From the NCBI RefSeq assembly GCF_014192335.1, contig NZ_JACHXU010000001.1, forward strand, positions 600,802-664,801: a DNA stretch of 64,000 nucleotides. The letters are read 5' to 3'. The notes beneath the pieces were generated by a model that saw nothing but the letters and a program-made list of their open reading frames with translations, did not search any database and was not told where the DNA came from. Position numbers and translations under genes: made by a program. The DNA is from Aporhodopirellula rubra. GTDB lineage: Bacteria; Planctomycetota; Planctomycetia; Pirellulales; Pirellulaceae. This document shows positions 9,092-18,105 of this stretch, in pieces (position 1 is the first letter of the stretch; the number at the start of each line of letters is the position of its first letter).

Positions 9092-10678
9092 ATGCTTCGA
9101 ATTGCACTCGATTGGGATGACGAACAGATCCGGATGGTGGCCGCCGACCTCACGGGGCGGCAATTCAAGCTGCGCGCCGCCGCGGTGGTGCCCATTGGCG
9201 ACCGGGATCTTCCGACGGCACTCCGCGATCTGATCCGGGATCACTCGCTCGAAAAAGGCGAGTGCTTGGTCGCCATTGGACGCGATCGGGCGGAACTACG
9301 CCAAATGGATTTTCCTCCGGTACCGATGGAGGAATTACCCGAAATCGTTCGCTTCCAAGCGATCCGGCAATTCGCGTCGGCCGGCGACAGTGCCGCGATC
9401 GATTACATGACCACGCATGTCGACGCCGACGGGATCAAGGCGATCGTCGCGGCGACGGGCCCGGCTCAATTGAATCCGATTCAAAAGACCATCGAGGCGG
9501 CCGGTTGGACGTTGCACCGGGTCGCGCTGCGGCCAATCGCTGCGGCAGCACTGTACCGGATGAAGGTCGCCGACACGCCGCCACCGGTTGATGACGAAAC
9601 ACAACCGACAATCGCATTGATCGATTTGGTCGCCGACGAAGCTGAAATCGTGTTACTACGCGGAGGCGAAATTGTCTTCGTGCGTTCGGTCCGATTGCCA
9701 CCTCATGCTCCTGTTTCCGCTCCAACCTCGCATGCTCGGACGAATTCACTCGCTGGTGAAATTCGTCGTAGCTTGATCGCCTGCGGGGCGGTCGCGTCTC
9801 AGTGCAATGTGGTCATGTGGGGTACCGAAGAACGGCACGGCGAAGAGATGACGTTGTTGGCCGAACGCATCGGTCAGCATCAAGACACGCCTTGTCAAAC
9901 ACGTCTGATCGACCCGCTCGAATTGGTCGGTGCCGATCCGAGTATTCGAGCGTCGACTGGTTCTTTGGTCGGTCGTTTGGCGCCGTTGGTCGGCTTGCTC
10001 GTCGCCGATGCGAGCAGCCCTGATGAGTTGATCGATTTTCTCAATCCGCGGAAAACGATCGAAGCCAAAACGGACACTCGCAAGGTCGCCGCGATGGTTG
10101 GCATCCCGGCGGCGTTGGTCTTGGCCGTCGTTTGGATGTTGTGGGGAAACCTTTCCCGACTCGATGAGCAAATCGATAAACAGACTGCCGCCAATTCAGA
10201 GCTGCGATCGAAGACGAAAACGTCTGACAAGATGATCGAACGGACCGAGTTGATTGATCAATTTCTCGATAGCGATGTGAACTGGATCGATGAGTTCGAA
10301 CGTTTGGCAAAAACAATGCCCGCAGCCGACGAATTGATCGTCAAGGAGGTCACCGCGGTAGCGAACCCGAGAGACGGTGGAGGGCGTATCGTCATTTCCG
10401 GTTTGGTGACATCGCCCGAAGTAATTGATGCTTTCGAAACCGCGATGCGTGATGAGTTCCACCAAGTCACCGGTGACAAGGTCACGCAGTTGGCAACCGA
10501 TGACTCGTACCGATGGCAGATGATCGAAACGATCGCCGTTGCTCAGTCCGCGGTTCGTGAAAAACGATACGAACGCATGCGAGCCCTGCAACAAGAGACG
10601 ACTGCGGACGAAGCATCCCAGAGCGAGAACACGAGCGATGACGAGACGACCGAACCCACCGCAACGGAGGCCACCTAA
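9092..10678 (+). CDS. GspL/PilM-PilN-like inner-membrane platform protein
   Basis: 528 residues from the ATG at MLRIALDWDD; the frame also allows a start 20 codons earlier, but that extension has no family-like sequence. The N-terminal 320 residues resemble the actin-like PilM/GspL cytoplasmic domain (RIALDWDDEQIRM, LPEIVRFQAIRQF, ALIDLVADEAEIVLL). One membrane helix follows (GIPAALVLAVVWMLWG), then a coiled-coil and a PilN/GspL-like periplasmic domain. This is the PilM+PilN arrangement in one chain, as in GspL. The C-terminus is Glu/Thr-rich. Its stop overlaps the next start (TAATG), implying translational coupling with the GspM-like protein. Confidence 0.75.
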   Translation: MLRIALDWDDEQIRMVAADLTGRQFKLRAAAVVPIGDRDLPTALRDLIRDHSLEKGECLVAIGRDRAELRQMDFPPVPMEELPEIVRFQAIRQFASAGDSAAIDYMTTHVDADGIKAIVAATGPAQLNPIQKTIEAAGWTLHRVALRPIAAAALYRMKVADTPPPVDDETQPTIALIDLVADEAEIVLLRGGEIVFVRSVRLPPHAPVSAPTSHARTNSLAGEIRRSLIACGAVASQCNVVMWGTEERHGEEMTLLAERIGQHQDTPCQTRLIDPLELVGADPSIRASTGSLVGRLAPLVGLLVADASSPDELIDFLNPRKTIEAKTDTRKVAAMVGIPAALVLAVVWMLWGNLSRLDEQIDKQTAANSELRSKTKTSDKMIERTELIDQFLDSDVNWIDEFERLAKTMPAADELIVKEVTAVANPRDGGGRIVISGLVTSPEVIDAFETAMRDEFHQVTGDKVTQLATDDSYRWQMIETIAVAQSAVREKRYERMRALQQETTADEASQSENTSDDETTEPTATEAT

Positions 10679-11931
10679 TGACTCAGCGTGAACGCATTTT
10701 GTCGATCGCGATCGGCGGTCTATTCGTGGCCCTCGCGTTTCAGTGGGCATTCAACCAATATCGTTCGGCGGTTCGGTTTCGTCAAAACCGTTTGAATTCG
10801 CTCGCCAACGAAACCGAAGAGCTGCAGGCACAATGGCTCGCCGGTGCCGAGGCCGAACGGCAACTCGGTGAGTACAAAGTCCGCTCGTTGTCGAGCGATT
10901 CGGAAGTCGCCAAGAGTGCGTACCAGTCATGGTTGCTCGAAACGGTTGGACGCATCGGGGTTGTCGACGCCGTCGTTGACCCGGTGGGCGAAGTCCCCGT
11001 TGGTGACCTGTACACTCGGTTTGGGTTTCGCGTATCTGGAAAGACGAATCTTCAAGGGCTCGTTGATTTGGTTTATGCGATTCAAGCCCGTGATCAATTG
11101 CACCGCATCCGTGAGCTTCAGTTCGCGCCGTCGCGGCAGGGCGTTCGGCGTACCGACGCCAAGAGCGAAAACGGCGAAACGTTGAGTGTGGTGTTAACGC
11201 TCGATGCGGTTTCGATGGCGATCGCCGAGGCATCACCGCCTCCGCCATCGAGTGATCCGTCATGGCGAATCACTCGCACACTCGCTCAAACGCGGGACAT
11301 CATTCTGAACCGCAACCTTTTCCAACCGCCGAATCAACCGCCACTGTATCGAGGCGACGAGCAAATCGTCGCTTACCGAGGGCAGAAGAACCCCGTCGAT
11401 TTTTCGTTCACCGATCCCGAGAATGACTCGGTCAGTGTTCGCGTGGAAGGTTACTTTCCTGAATGGGTCGAGTGGGATAGCGAGTCGGAGCGATTGATCG
11501 TGAGTCCGCCGGTCGATGGCGAGAGTGCGAAGGATGAGGACGGAAAACTGATCGAGCAATTTGAGGTGCAGGTCATCGCCAGCGACAACGGTTATCCACG
11601 TCGTCAAACGGCATTTCCGTTGGTTGTCAAAATGCAATCGCCGCCGCCTCCACCGGCTCCCGAAACGCCACCGCCTGGATTTGACGACGCGACACAGACG
11701 TTCCTGACCGCGCTCGTGCAGGGCCGTGATGACTGGACCGCGTGGATGAACGTCCGAACGCGAGGGAAGACGTTGAAGCTCAAAATCGGCGATGAGTTCG
11801 AAATCGGTTCGATCCGCGGCAAAGTCACTGGCGTTTCCGCACGACGAGTGACGCTCGAAATCGATGGCCAGACGTATGAATTGCGTCCCGCCGGAAAACT
11901 CAGCGACGTGCTCGTCGACGACGAGTCCTAG
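10678..11931 (+). CDS. GspM/PilO-like protein with C-terminal GspC/PilP-like domain
   Basis: 417-residue bitopic protein. An N-terminal membrane helix (LSIAIGGLFVALAFQWAF) is followed by a coiled-coil and a ferredoxin-like region typical of GspM/PilO (residues about 30-190). Residues about 195-330 contain NRNLFQP, reminiscent of the PilP/GspC linker, and a segment that looks like an Ig/cadherin-type fold (DFSFTDPENDSVSVRVEGYF). The final 60 residues (LKIGDEFEIGSIRGKVTGVS and a short beta-rich end) resemble the small beta domain of PilP/GspC. It is coupled to the GspL-like gene by a one-base overlap. The domain reading is inference from motifs; the platform role is fairly secure from context. 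Confidence 0.65.
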   Translation: MTQRERILSIAIGGLFVALAFQWAFNQYRSAVRFRQNRLNSLANETEELQAQWLAGAEAERQLGEYKVRSLSSDSEVAKSAYQSWLLETVGRIGVVDAVVDPVGEVPVGDLYTRFGFRVSGKTNLQGLVDLVYAIQARDQLHRIRELQFAPSRQGVRRTDAKSENGETLSVVLTLDAVSMAIAEASPPPPSSDPSWRITRTLAQTRDIILNRNLFQPPNQPPLYRGDEQIVAYRGQKNPVDFSFTDPENDSVSVRVEGYFPEWVEWDSESERLIVSPPVDGESAKDEDGKLIEQFEVQVIASDNGYPRRQTAFPLVVKMQSPPPPPAPETPPPGFDDATQTFLTALVQGRDDWTAWMNVRTRGKTLKLKIGDEFEIGSIRGKVTGVSARRVTLEIDGQTYELRPAGKLSDVLVDDES

Positions 11932-11935
11932 CGCG

Positions 11936-14644
11936 TCACGACGACGAGACGCTCGTTCGATCCACCGCCTCGGTTGCTTCGGCAGCAGGGCGGTCGATCG
12001 TGACGTGACGCAAGATCGCACCGGCCATCGCGGCTCCGCTGAGGAACGCGCCTTCGACCCGTGGGCCACCGCACCAATCGCCGCACGCACCCAACATCGT
12101 TGTCCGGTCCCAAAGGCAACGATCGGGTAACGCTTGTTTGGTGTTGGCGTATCGCCAACGGTGAACGGCAACGTGATGGACACTGCCCAGCGTTCGACCG
12201 AGGATGGTTTGCAACGCGTCGATGAGTTGTTCGCGGACATCTTCAGTGTCGCTCTCGAGGTGCTCGGCCGACCAGTTCTCTGACGCGTGCAACACCCAAC
12301 TCGACGAGGACTCGGGAGCCGGTTTCGCTCGTCCCGGTTTGGCATCGTTGCGAGCGATCCATCGCAGCGGACCGTCGTTCACGAACGCACCTTCGAACGG
12401 CAAGTCCGATAGTCCCTCGCAGTGCAACATCACTGTCCAGCAAGGAACCATGGGCACCGACGCGGCGATTTCGGCGAGATCAGTATGTCCATCAAGTAAC
12501 GCGGCGGACTGCAACGGTGGGCAGTTCATCACTACCGCATCGAAACGCCCGAGTGACTCGTCGCTCTCATCGATCAGTTCCCAGGCATTGGAGTCGCGGA
12601 CGATTTTGCCAACGCGGCAACCGAGCGAGACGTTGAGATCCGTGGCTAAATGTTTGGCGATGGAGTTCATCGCGGGCGAACCGACATAGCGCGATTGCGA
12701 GCGTTTTTCGGCGACGACTTCGCCGCCGGGTATCAGCTCGACAATACGGCCCATCCACGGAGCGGCCTTTCCGCCAGCGATCCAGCTCCGAACGTACCGG
12801 GCGAACCGGTCGTCGCGAACGGTGAAGTATTGGGCGCCATGATCGAACGAGGGAATGCCGTCGCCTCGCCGCGTCGCCATTCGTCCGCCGACCCCGCGAG
12901 ACTTATCGAAAACGCGAACGTCGAGCCCGTGGTCGGTCATCGTTCGGGCAGCGGTCAAACCTCCTATGCCGGCGCCAATTACGGCAACGCGGGGCAGTTT
13001 CGCCGCGATCGCACGATCACAGCGGGCGGCATAACGGTCGAGGTCGATCCGGTCTGTGTGTTCGCTGATTGATCGCGGACGTACCAGTCCGAACACCGGA
13101 GCTGCCGGTTTGAAAGGTCTGTCGAATTGACCAAAGCACCACAGGATCCCACCGTAGCTCGCCGGGCTGCGACCATCGAGAGCGTATCGGTGGTTCAGGT
13201 CGACGAGACAACACATCGCTTGTTCGGGGCATTTCGTCATCGGCAGGAACGCTTTACCCCACGTCATCCGGACGTTGTTGTGTAACTCGCCGTGCCGCAC
13301 CAGGCTTCGCTGAGCCGCGTCCCATAACGGGATATCCGTTTTGCCTCGAGCGAGTGTTTCCCAGTCGCGGGGGTGTTCCCGTTCATCTTTGCTGTGATCG
13401 CAAAGAGTTTCTTGGGCCCACCCGGGGCACGCCTCCAACGTGTCGAGTTTCTCGGCGTGCAACTCGCAGAAGTGAAACGACATCTCTCGCCAAATCAGGA
13501 ATTCGTCGAGGAATTTTTGAGCCGCTGGGTTTTGGGATGCCAGGTTTTGAGATGTCGGGTCTTGAGTCGCCGAATCATTTGTTGCTGGAGTTCCCACTTC
13601 CGCCGAATCCGCTGCCGCGAGTGCTTCGCGGGCGATGCGGAACGGACTGACCATACCGTAATGAAGGTAGGCACTCATGCGGCTGCCGGCGAGCGGATCG
13701 GCGGAGTCGTTGCGTCGCTGGTCGTAGACGTGCAGTCCTTCCTCGCGGAATGCGTCCCAGCGTGCGTACCCTGCTCGCGATCCACCGGGAGAATCAGGCA
13801 CCGGTGCGATCGAATGGTCGATCTTGCATTGACCGATCAACTCCACCAGGCACGCGTCCTGAAGATCGAGCGGTTCTAAACCGAGAGGACCGACGTAAGC
13901 CTCCGGCAATGCGGTCTCGTTGTTCGGGTGATCGGACGACGTTGAAAAGTCGTAGGCCGTTTCGGTTCGCTGTTCGTAGGCGGCGGAGGTCAGATCGCGG
14001 TATCGGAATGCTCGACATACCCACGGTTCGAGTTTGGAATAATCAATCACCGTGGCATCGCCAGCAGTCGTGACTCCGCAATCGGAGTCGTTCGGATCGG
14101 GGGCGCGACTGGGAGCGTTCGGCTCGTCGATGCCCGGTCGTTTCGAAGCCAGTGCGGCGATGACCGAAAGCGGCAGGACACAGGTCGTGTCGACGCTGAC
14201 CATCGGTGTCGAAGTGATGCAGCGTAAACGTTCGGTCCACTGCACCAACGGGGCCACCGGCATGGTCTCGGTGACGACGACGGCGGCGCGTCGGGCGAGG
14301 TCTCGCAGGTGGGCCCCGCGATGTCCTGCACGCTCGAGATGAAAGACGTACGTGTATCCCGCCGCGGCCATTTCTCGTTGAACGTCGCGGGCGCCCTGCA
14401 AGATGAACGCGTGATGGCGATCGCAGGCGTAGGGGTACTTTTCGGACAATCCGTGATAGATCAACAGCGGCAGACCGTTTTGGCGAGCCAGGGTCGCGGC
14501 GACGTCGAGGGCCGGGTTCTCGTGTGCTCGTAGGGCGTTGTGCATCCAGTACAGCACAAAGTCCCCCGGAGGGTGACTCGTCTGGTCAGGGGCGAGACAC
14601 CAATGGCAACGTTCGGAGAGCGGGGTGGGGAGTTGGTGATCCAA
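11936..14644 (-). CDS. class II-type photolyase fused to renalase-like FAD oxidoreductase
   Basis: 902 residues in two parts. Residues 1 to about 545 resemble class II CPD photolyases, the light-driven flavoenzymes that split pyrimidine dimers: an N-terminal Rossmann domain (GDFVLYWMHNALRAHENPAL, LPLLIYHGLS) and a FAD domain ending in HNNVRMTWGKAFLP and LDGRSPASYGGILWCFGQFD. Residues about 552-895 form a separate FAD/NAD(P)-binding oxidoreductase with VAVIGAGIGGLTAARTM, the dinucleotide GxGxxG motif, and DKSRGVGGRMATRR, the renalase/RenW-like pattern. Residues 349-376 are a low-complexity insertion of repeated Ser-Gln-Asn-Pro-Ala-like units. The frame is uninterrupted. It converges with the GspM-like gene, with only four bases between them. 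Confidence 0.85.
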   Translation of the reverse strand: MDHQLPTPLSERCHWCLAPDQTSHPPGDFVLYWMHNALRAHENPALDVAATLARQNGLPLLIYHGLSEKYPYACDRHHAFILQGARDVQREMAAAGYTYVFHLERAGHRGAHLRDLARRAAVVVTETMPVAPLVQWTERLRCITSTPMVSVDTTCVLPLSVIAALASKRPGIDEPNAPSRAPDPNDSDCGVTTAGDATVIDYSKLEPWVCRAFRYRDLTSAAYEQRTETAYDFSTSSDHPNNETALPEAYVGPLGLEPLDLQDACLVELIGQCKIDHSIAPVPDSPGGSRAGYARWDAFREEGLHVYDQRRNDSADPLAGSRMSAYLHYGMVSPFRIAREALAAADSAEVGTPATNDSATQDPTSQNLASQNPAAQKFLDEFLIWREMSFHFCELHAEKLDTLEACPGWAQETLCDHSKDEREHPRDWETLARGKTDIPLWDAAQRSLVRHGELHNNVRMTWGKAFLPMTKCPEQAMCCLVDLNHRYALDGRSPASYGGILWCFGQFDRPFKPAAPVFGLVRPRSISEHTDRIDLDRYAARCDRAIAAKLPRVAVIGAGIGGLTAARTMTDHGLDVRVFDKSRGVGGRMATRRGDGIPSFDHGAQYFTVRDDRFARYVRSWIAGGKAAPWMGRIVELIPGGEVVAEKRSQSRYVGSPAMNSIAKHLATDLNVSLGCRVGKIVRDSNAWELIDESDESLGRFDAVVMNCPPLQSAALLDGHTDLAEIAASVPMVPCWTVMLHCEGLSDLPFEGAFVNDGPLRWIARNDAKPGRAKPAPESSSSWVLHASENWSAEHLESDTEDVREQLIDALQTILGRTLGSVHHVAVHRWRYANTKQALPDRCLWDRTTMLGACGDWCGGPRVEGAFLSGAAMAGAILRHVTIDRPAAEATEAVDRTSVSSS

Positions 14645-14794
14645 TCGAATTCCGTCGTTCCAACGGGTCCTTCGTGGTTTGGAAAAAGTCAGCGGCGTTT
14701 TCGTCTCGCCACTTGCAGGTTAGGGTTTTGGCAACGGTCGGGAACCTCCCGCGACCGAATGACCGCCCGGTTGGCAGGTCAAGTTTTCTCGCCG

Positions 14795-15502
14795 ATGGAG
14801 ACGCTCGCGTTCATGGACACCCCGCTCATCCGACCGTACCGCAACGTTTTGATCGCCGTTGCAGGGGTGTGGTTGATTGTCGCAGTTGCCTCGGTCGGGT
14901 TCGAGTGGTCTGCCCGGCCGGCACAGCGCGACGCCGCGAACACGGTGCTTTCCACACCCGATATCGTATTGATTGCTGTCGTCAGCGGTATGGTAGCGAT
15001 CGGTTCCATCATGCCGGGGTGGTCGATCACGATTCCTCCCGAGGAGGATGCCGAATCTCACGTCGATGGTATTGGTCCCGGTGGCGTCGTTGGGGCGGGC
15101 TCTAGGGAGGTTTCGGGTGCTTTGGCGTCAGGCGAGACGGGACCACAGGAGCCGGTGGAGCGAATTCCGGCCGTGAACGAGCCACCGGACGCGGTCGCGG
15201 AGGGCAGTTCCGAAGGCCCTGCGGGTGGTGCTTCCGAGGGGAGTGCGGGTGATTCCGAGGAGGAGGCCGTGCCGGTGCCGTTGTCGCCCCGGGCGATGGC
15301 GATCGAGCGTCTCGGGCACGCTTTTCTGATCGGAATGATGATTCGCATCGCTGGCACCGTTGCTTTGTTTTTATTCAGCAGTTATTACATGGACGCGTCA
15401 TCGACGAGGATCGGAATTTGGGTGTTAGCATGGCACTTGGTTCTCTTGATGACTGAAGTGATTACGCTATCTCGCGAGATCCAATTGCCGACGCAGAGTT
15501 AG
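14795..15502 (+). CDS. AtpI-like four-helix membrane protein
   Basis: 235 residues from METLAFMDTPLIRP; the frame is open upstream but without plausible protein sequence, and MDTPL (14813) is a second possible start. Four hydrophobic helices occur as two hairpins: NVLIAVAGVWLIVAVASVGF and IVLIAVVSGMVAIGSIM, then AFLIGMMIRIAGTVALFLF and IGIWVLAWHLVLLMTEVIT. An acidic Pro/Gly/Glu-rich segment of about 90 residues separates the pairs. This four-helix layout, ending 19 bp before atpB, is that of AtpI, the helper of c-ring assembly. The long central insertion is not typical. The assignment rests on topology and position, not on a strong motif. Confidence 0.55.
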   Translation: METLAFMDTPLIRPYRNVLIAVAGVWLIVAVASVGFEWSARPAQRDAANTVLSTPDIVLIAVVSGMVAIGSIMPGWSITIPPEEDAESHVDGIGPGGVVGAGSREVSGALASGETGPQEPVERIPAVNEPPDAVAEGSSEGPAGGASEGSAGDSEEEAVPVPLSPRAMAIERLGHAFLIGMMIRIAGTVALFLFSSYYMDASSTRIGIWVLAWHLVLLMTEVITLSREIQLPTQS

Positions 15503-15521
15503 CCCAAAAAGCCCGATTTTG

Positions 15522-16640
15522 ATGCCGCTGGCGAATCTGCCGGCGAGCTCCCCACCCGCATTTCTCGGTTCACCTCCGCCTTTCCAACATTCCATGTTCT
15601 ATTTTCTTGCCGCCGGACACGACCCGACCGACCACGCGATCCCGCACGCATTGCACCATTCGCCTTTGCTGAAGATCCCCGCTGGCGGTGCCGAAACGAA
15701 CATCCCGGCGCTCGGGATCCGAGACGGCTACTACGAGTTTTTCATCACGAATCACTTGATGATGTCCGCGTTCGTCGGTTTGTGCCTGATCGTCGCCGGT
15801 GTGCTTTGCTCGCGGAAGATCAGCATCTACCACGGCGAAGGTCTCGGCCGCTATCAAACCCGTGGACGCATTTCGCAGTTGTTTGAAACGATCTGCGCGT
15901 TCATTCGTGACGAAGTCGCCTATCCGAACCTGCGTGGGCTCACCGACAAGTACATTTACTACATTTGGACGGTGTTCTTCTTCATCCTGTTTGCCAACAT
16001 TCTGGGTGTGATTCCGTTCGGTTACATGTTGCAACTCATCACCGGTGACACGCACTTTTCCCACTGGGGCGGAAGTGCGACCGGAAACCTTTCATTGACC
16101 GGTGTTTTGGCGATCACCTCTCTGTTCGCGATCGTGTTCATCGGCATCCGTGAAACGAGCGTCAAAGACTTTTTGAACCACTTCAACCCGATCGGTTGGG
16201 ACGGCGGGATTGCGATGTTGCCAATCGCTCTGTTGCTCTACGTCCTCGAGGTTCTCAGCCTCCTGATCAAGTGCTTCGTGTTGGCGATGAGGCTCTTCGG
16301 CACGATGATGGCCGGGCACTTGGTGCTCGCGGCGTTCGTCGGTCTGATTTTCGCCGCTCGTGCTGCGGGCGATGGAACTGCCTACGCGGTCAGCCTGCCT
16401 GTCGTGTTGGTCGGTACCGGTTTGACGTTGCTCGAACTGTTCGTCTGCTGTCTGCAAGCGTTCATCTTCACGTTCTTGACCGTGCTGTTTATCTCATCGA
16501 TGGCCGTTCACGAGCATGACGAGCATCTCGATGATGACCCGCACGCGATGGAAGACGCCTACCAAATGGATCCCGACAAAGCTTTCGATCCAGGCCGTAT
16601 CAGCCCTTCGGTCGGCGCCAGTCATCCTGCGACCAGCTAG
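15522..16640 (+). CDS. atpB: F0F1 ATP synthase subunit a
   Basis: Membrane subunit that forms the proton half-channels against the c-ring. Key sequence is VLAMRLFGTMMAGHLVLAA, which contains the essential Arg of helix 5 (E. coli Arg210 context RLFGNMYAGE). Other family segments are YIWTVFFFILFANILGVIP and the C-terminal FIFTFLTVLFISSMAVHEH. The 372 residues are about 100 more than E. coli, with a His-rich N-terminus (HDPTDHAIPHALHH) and an acidic C-terminal tail. The ATG at 15522 is the longest standard start; ATG 15594 is also possible, and neither has a clear ribosome-binding site. No atpE, F, H, A, G, D or C follows: the next gene is an amidohydrolase. Confidence 0.93.
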   Translation: MPLANLPASSPPAFLGSPPPFQHSMFYFLAAGHDPTDHAIPHALHHSPLLKIPAGGAETNIPALGIRDGYYEFFITNHLMMSAFVGLCLIVAGVLCSRKISIYHGEGLGRYQTRGRISQLFETICAFIRDEVAYPNLRGLTDKYIYYIWTVFFFILFANILGVIPFGYMLQLITGDTHFSHWGGSATGNLSLTGVLAITSLFAIVFIGIRETSVKDFLNHFNPIGWDGGIAMLPIALLLYVLEVLSLLIKCFVLAMRLFGTMMAGHLVLAAFVGLIFAARAAGDGTAYAVSLPVVLVGTGLTLLELFVCCLQAFIFTFLTVLFISSMAVHEHDEHLDDDPHAMEDAYQMDPDKAFDPGRISPSVGASHPATS

Positions 16641-16809
16641 AGCGGGTCTCTAGGAATTTATAGCCACCGGTGCCCGGCGGTGCCCACGTTTTGACGAACG
16701 TAGCAACCTTCGCCAAAGGTCGTTAACCAACGGCGGCATCGCGACGGATCTCTCGAAAGGTCCGCCTGACGCGATGAAGAAGAGTCAATCATTGAGCGTT
16801 GACTGACGC

Positions 16810-18105
16810 GTGGCGATCTCAAGATTGTCGAATCCACCGACGGAGCCTCCTACGGAGTGTGAACTCATTGACGGTGAAGTGACCCTGCGAGCCCGGTGGG
16901 TTGTCCCGATCAGCGGGCCGCCAATTGAGAACGGATTCGTTGTCGTGTCGGGCGGCCGAGTCGTTCGGGTCGGTCAGGTGCCGCAGAGCCAACCCGTTGT
17001 CGATGGGAGCGTGAAAGACCTCGGTGATGTCGCCGTATTGCCCGGCCTCGTCAACGCGCACACGCACCTCGAGTTCAGTGACCTGGACGCACCGATCGGT
17101 AATCCGGGCATGGAGTTAGCAGAATGGATCGTGCAGGTCGTGCGTGCCCGCCGCGAGGCGTTGTCGCGTGCTCCTGATGTGTTGACGCCTCGTACGACGG
17201 TGGCTCAGGGCGTCAGCGAGGCGTTGGCCAGTGGAACGGCCCTGATCGGCGAGATCGCGTCCACGCCTTGGCCTGGGGGCGATTCGCGGTGGGATGATCA
17301 GCAGGCGATAACGGTGGTCGCGTTCGCGGAGGTGCTCGGTCTGACGCCTGAACGTGCCGCGGAGAAGTTCGCCCTCGCTCGCGAGCATGTCGATTCGATC
17401 AGACCGTTTTCCGGCGTGAGTCCACACGCACCCTATTCGACGCCTCTCGAATTGATCAGCCGTTGTATTGAATTGGCTGTCCAGGTCGATTGCCCGCTCG
17501 CGATGCATGTGGCGGAGTCTCCGGCCGAGCGAGAGCTGTTGACCCAGGGCACCGGTCCGTTCGCCGAGAATCTCACGAGTCTTGGGTTCGATGTTGCGAA
17601 AATGTTCCCTTGGCGGCAGGCTGAGCCGATTCAAACGTTGATTGAATTGCTCGCCCGAGCACCCGCCTCGCTGCTCGTTCATGGCAACGGCTTGCAGCCT
17701 CATGAGATCGCGTGCCTTGCCGAGCATCCATCGATTAGTGTGGTTTACTGCCCGCGAACGCACGCCTTTTTCGGTCACGCCCGGCATCCGGTCGCGGATC
17801 TCATTGCGGCGGGTGTGAACGTGGCATTGGGCACCGATTCGCGAGCCAGCAATCCTGATCTGCAGTTATGGCGTGAGGTCCGACACTTGCTGAATCATCG
17901 GCAAGACCTTTTGCCCGCGACGGTATTGGAAATGGCGACGCTCGCGGGAGCCCGGGCGATGCGGCAAGACGATCGGTACGGGACGATCGCGCCCGGGCGA
18001 GCGGCAGCGTTTGCCTGTGTGCCGACGACGGCCGCCGACGTCGAAACGCTCTATGCCGACTTTGCGTCCTTGGATGCTTCTTCCGCGGCCGCGCTCCAAA
18101 GCTGA
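16810..18105 (+). CDS. amidohydrolase-family deaminase-like protein
   Basis: 431-residue metal-dependent hydrolase of the amidohydrolase superfamily, in the ATZ/TRZ-MtaD-like branch. Visible active-site elements in order: VLPGLVNAHTHLEF (His84 and His86 metal ligands), SPHAPYSTP, LAMHVAESPAE (metal ligand His), LLVHGNGL, and VALGTDSRASNP (catalytic Asp). Such enzymes deaminate S-adenosylhomocysteine, methylthioadenosine, aminofutalosine or cytosine-like bases; the substrate cannot be read here. The start is GTG, selected because the product aligns as a whole from the small N-terminal beta domain (GEVTLRARWVVPISGP). Its last 55 bases overlap the convergent protease gene. Confidence 0.85.
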   Translation: MAISRLSNPPTEPPTECELIDGEVTLRARWVVPISGPPIENGFVVVSGGRVVRVGQVPQSQPVVDGSVKDLGDVAVLPGLVNAHTHLEFSDLDAPIGNPGMELAEWIVQVVRARREALSRAPDVLTPRTTVAQGVSEALASGTALIGEIASTPWPGGDSRWDDQQAITVVAFAEVLGLTPERAAEKFALAREHVDSIRPFSGVSPHAPYSTPLELISRCIELAVQVDCPLAMHVAESPAERELLTQGTGPFAENLTSLGFDVAKMFPWRQAEPIQTLIELLARAPASLLVHGNGLQPHEIACLAEHPSISVVYCPRTHAFFGHARHPVADLIAAGVNVALGTDSRASNPDLQLWREVRHLLNHRQDLLPATVLEMATLAGARAMRQDDRYGTIAPGRAAAFACVPTTAADVETLYADFASLDASSAAALQS

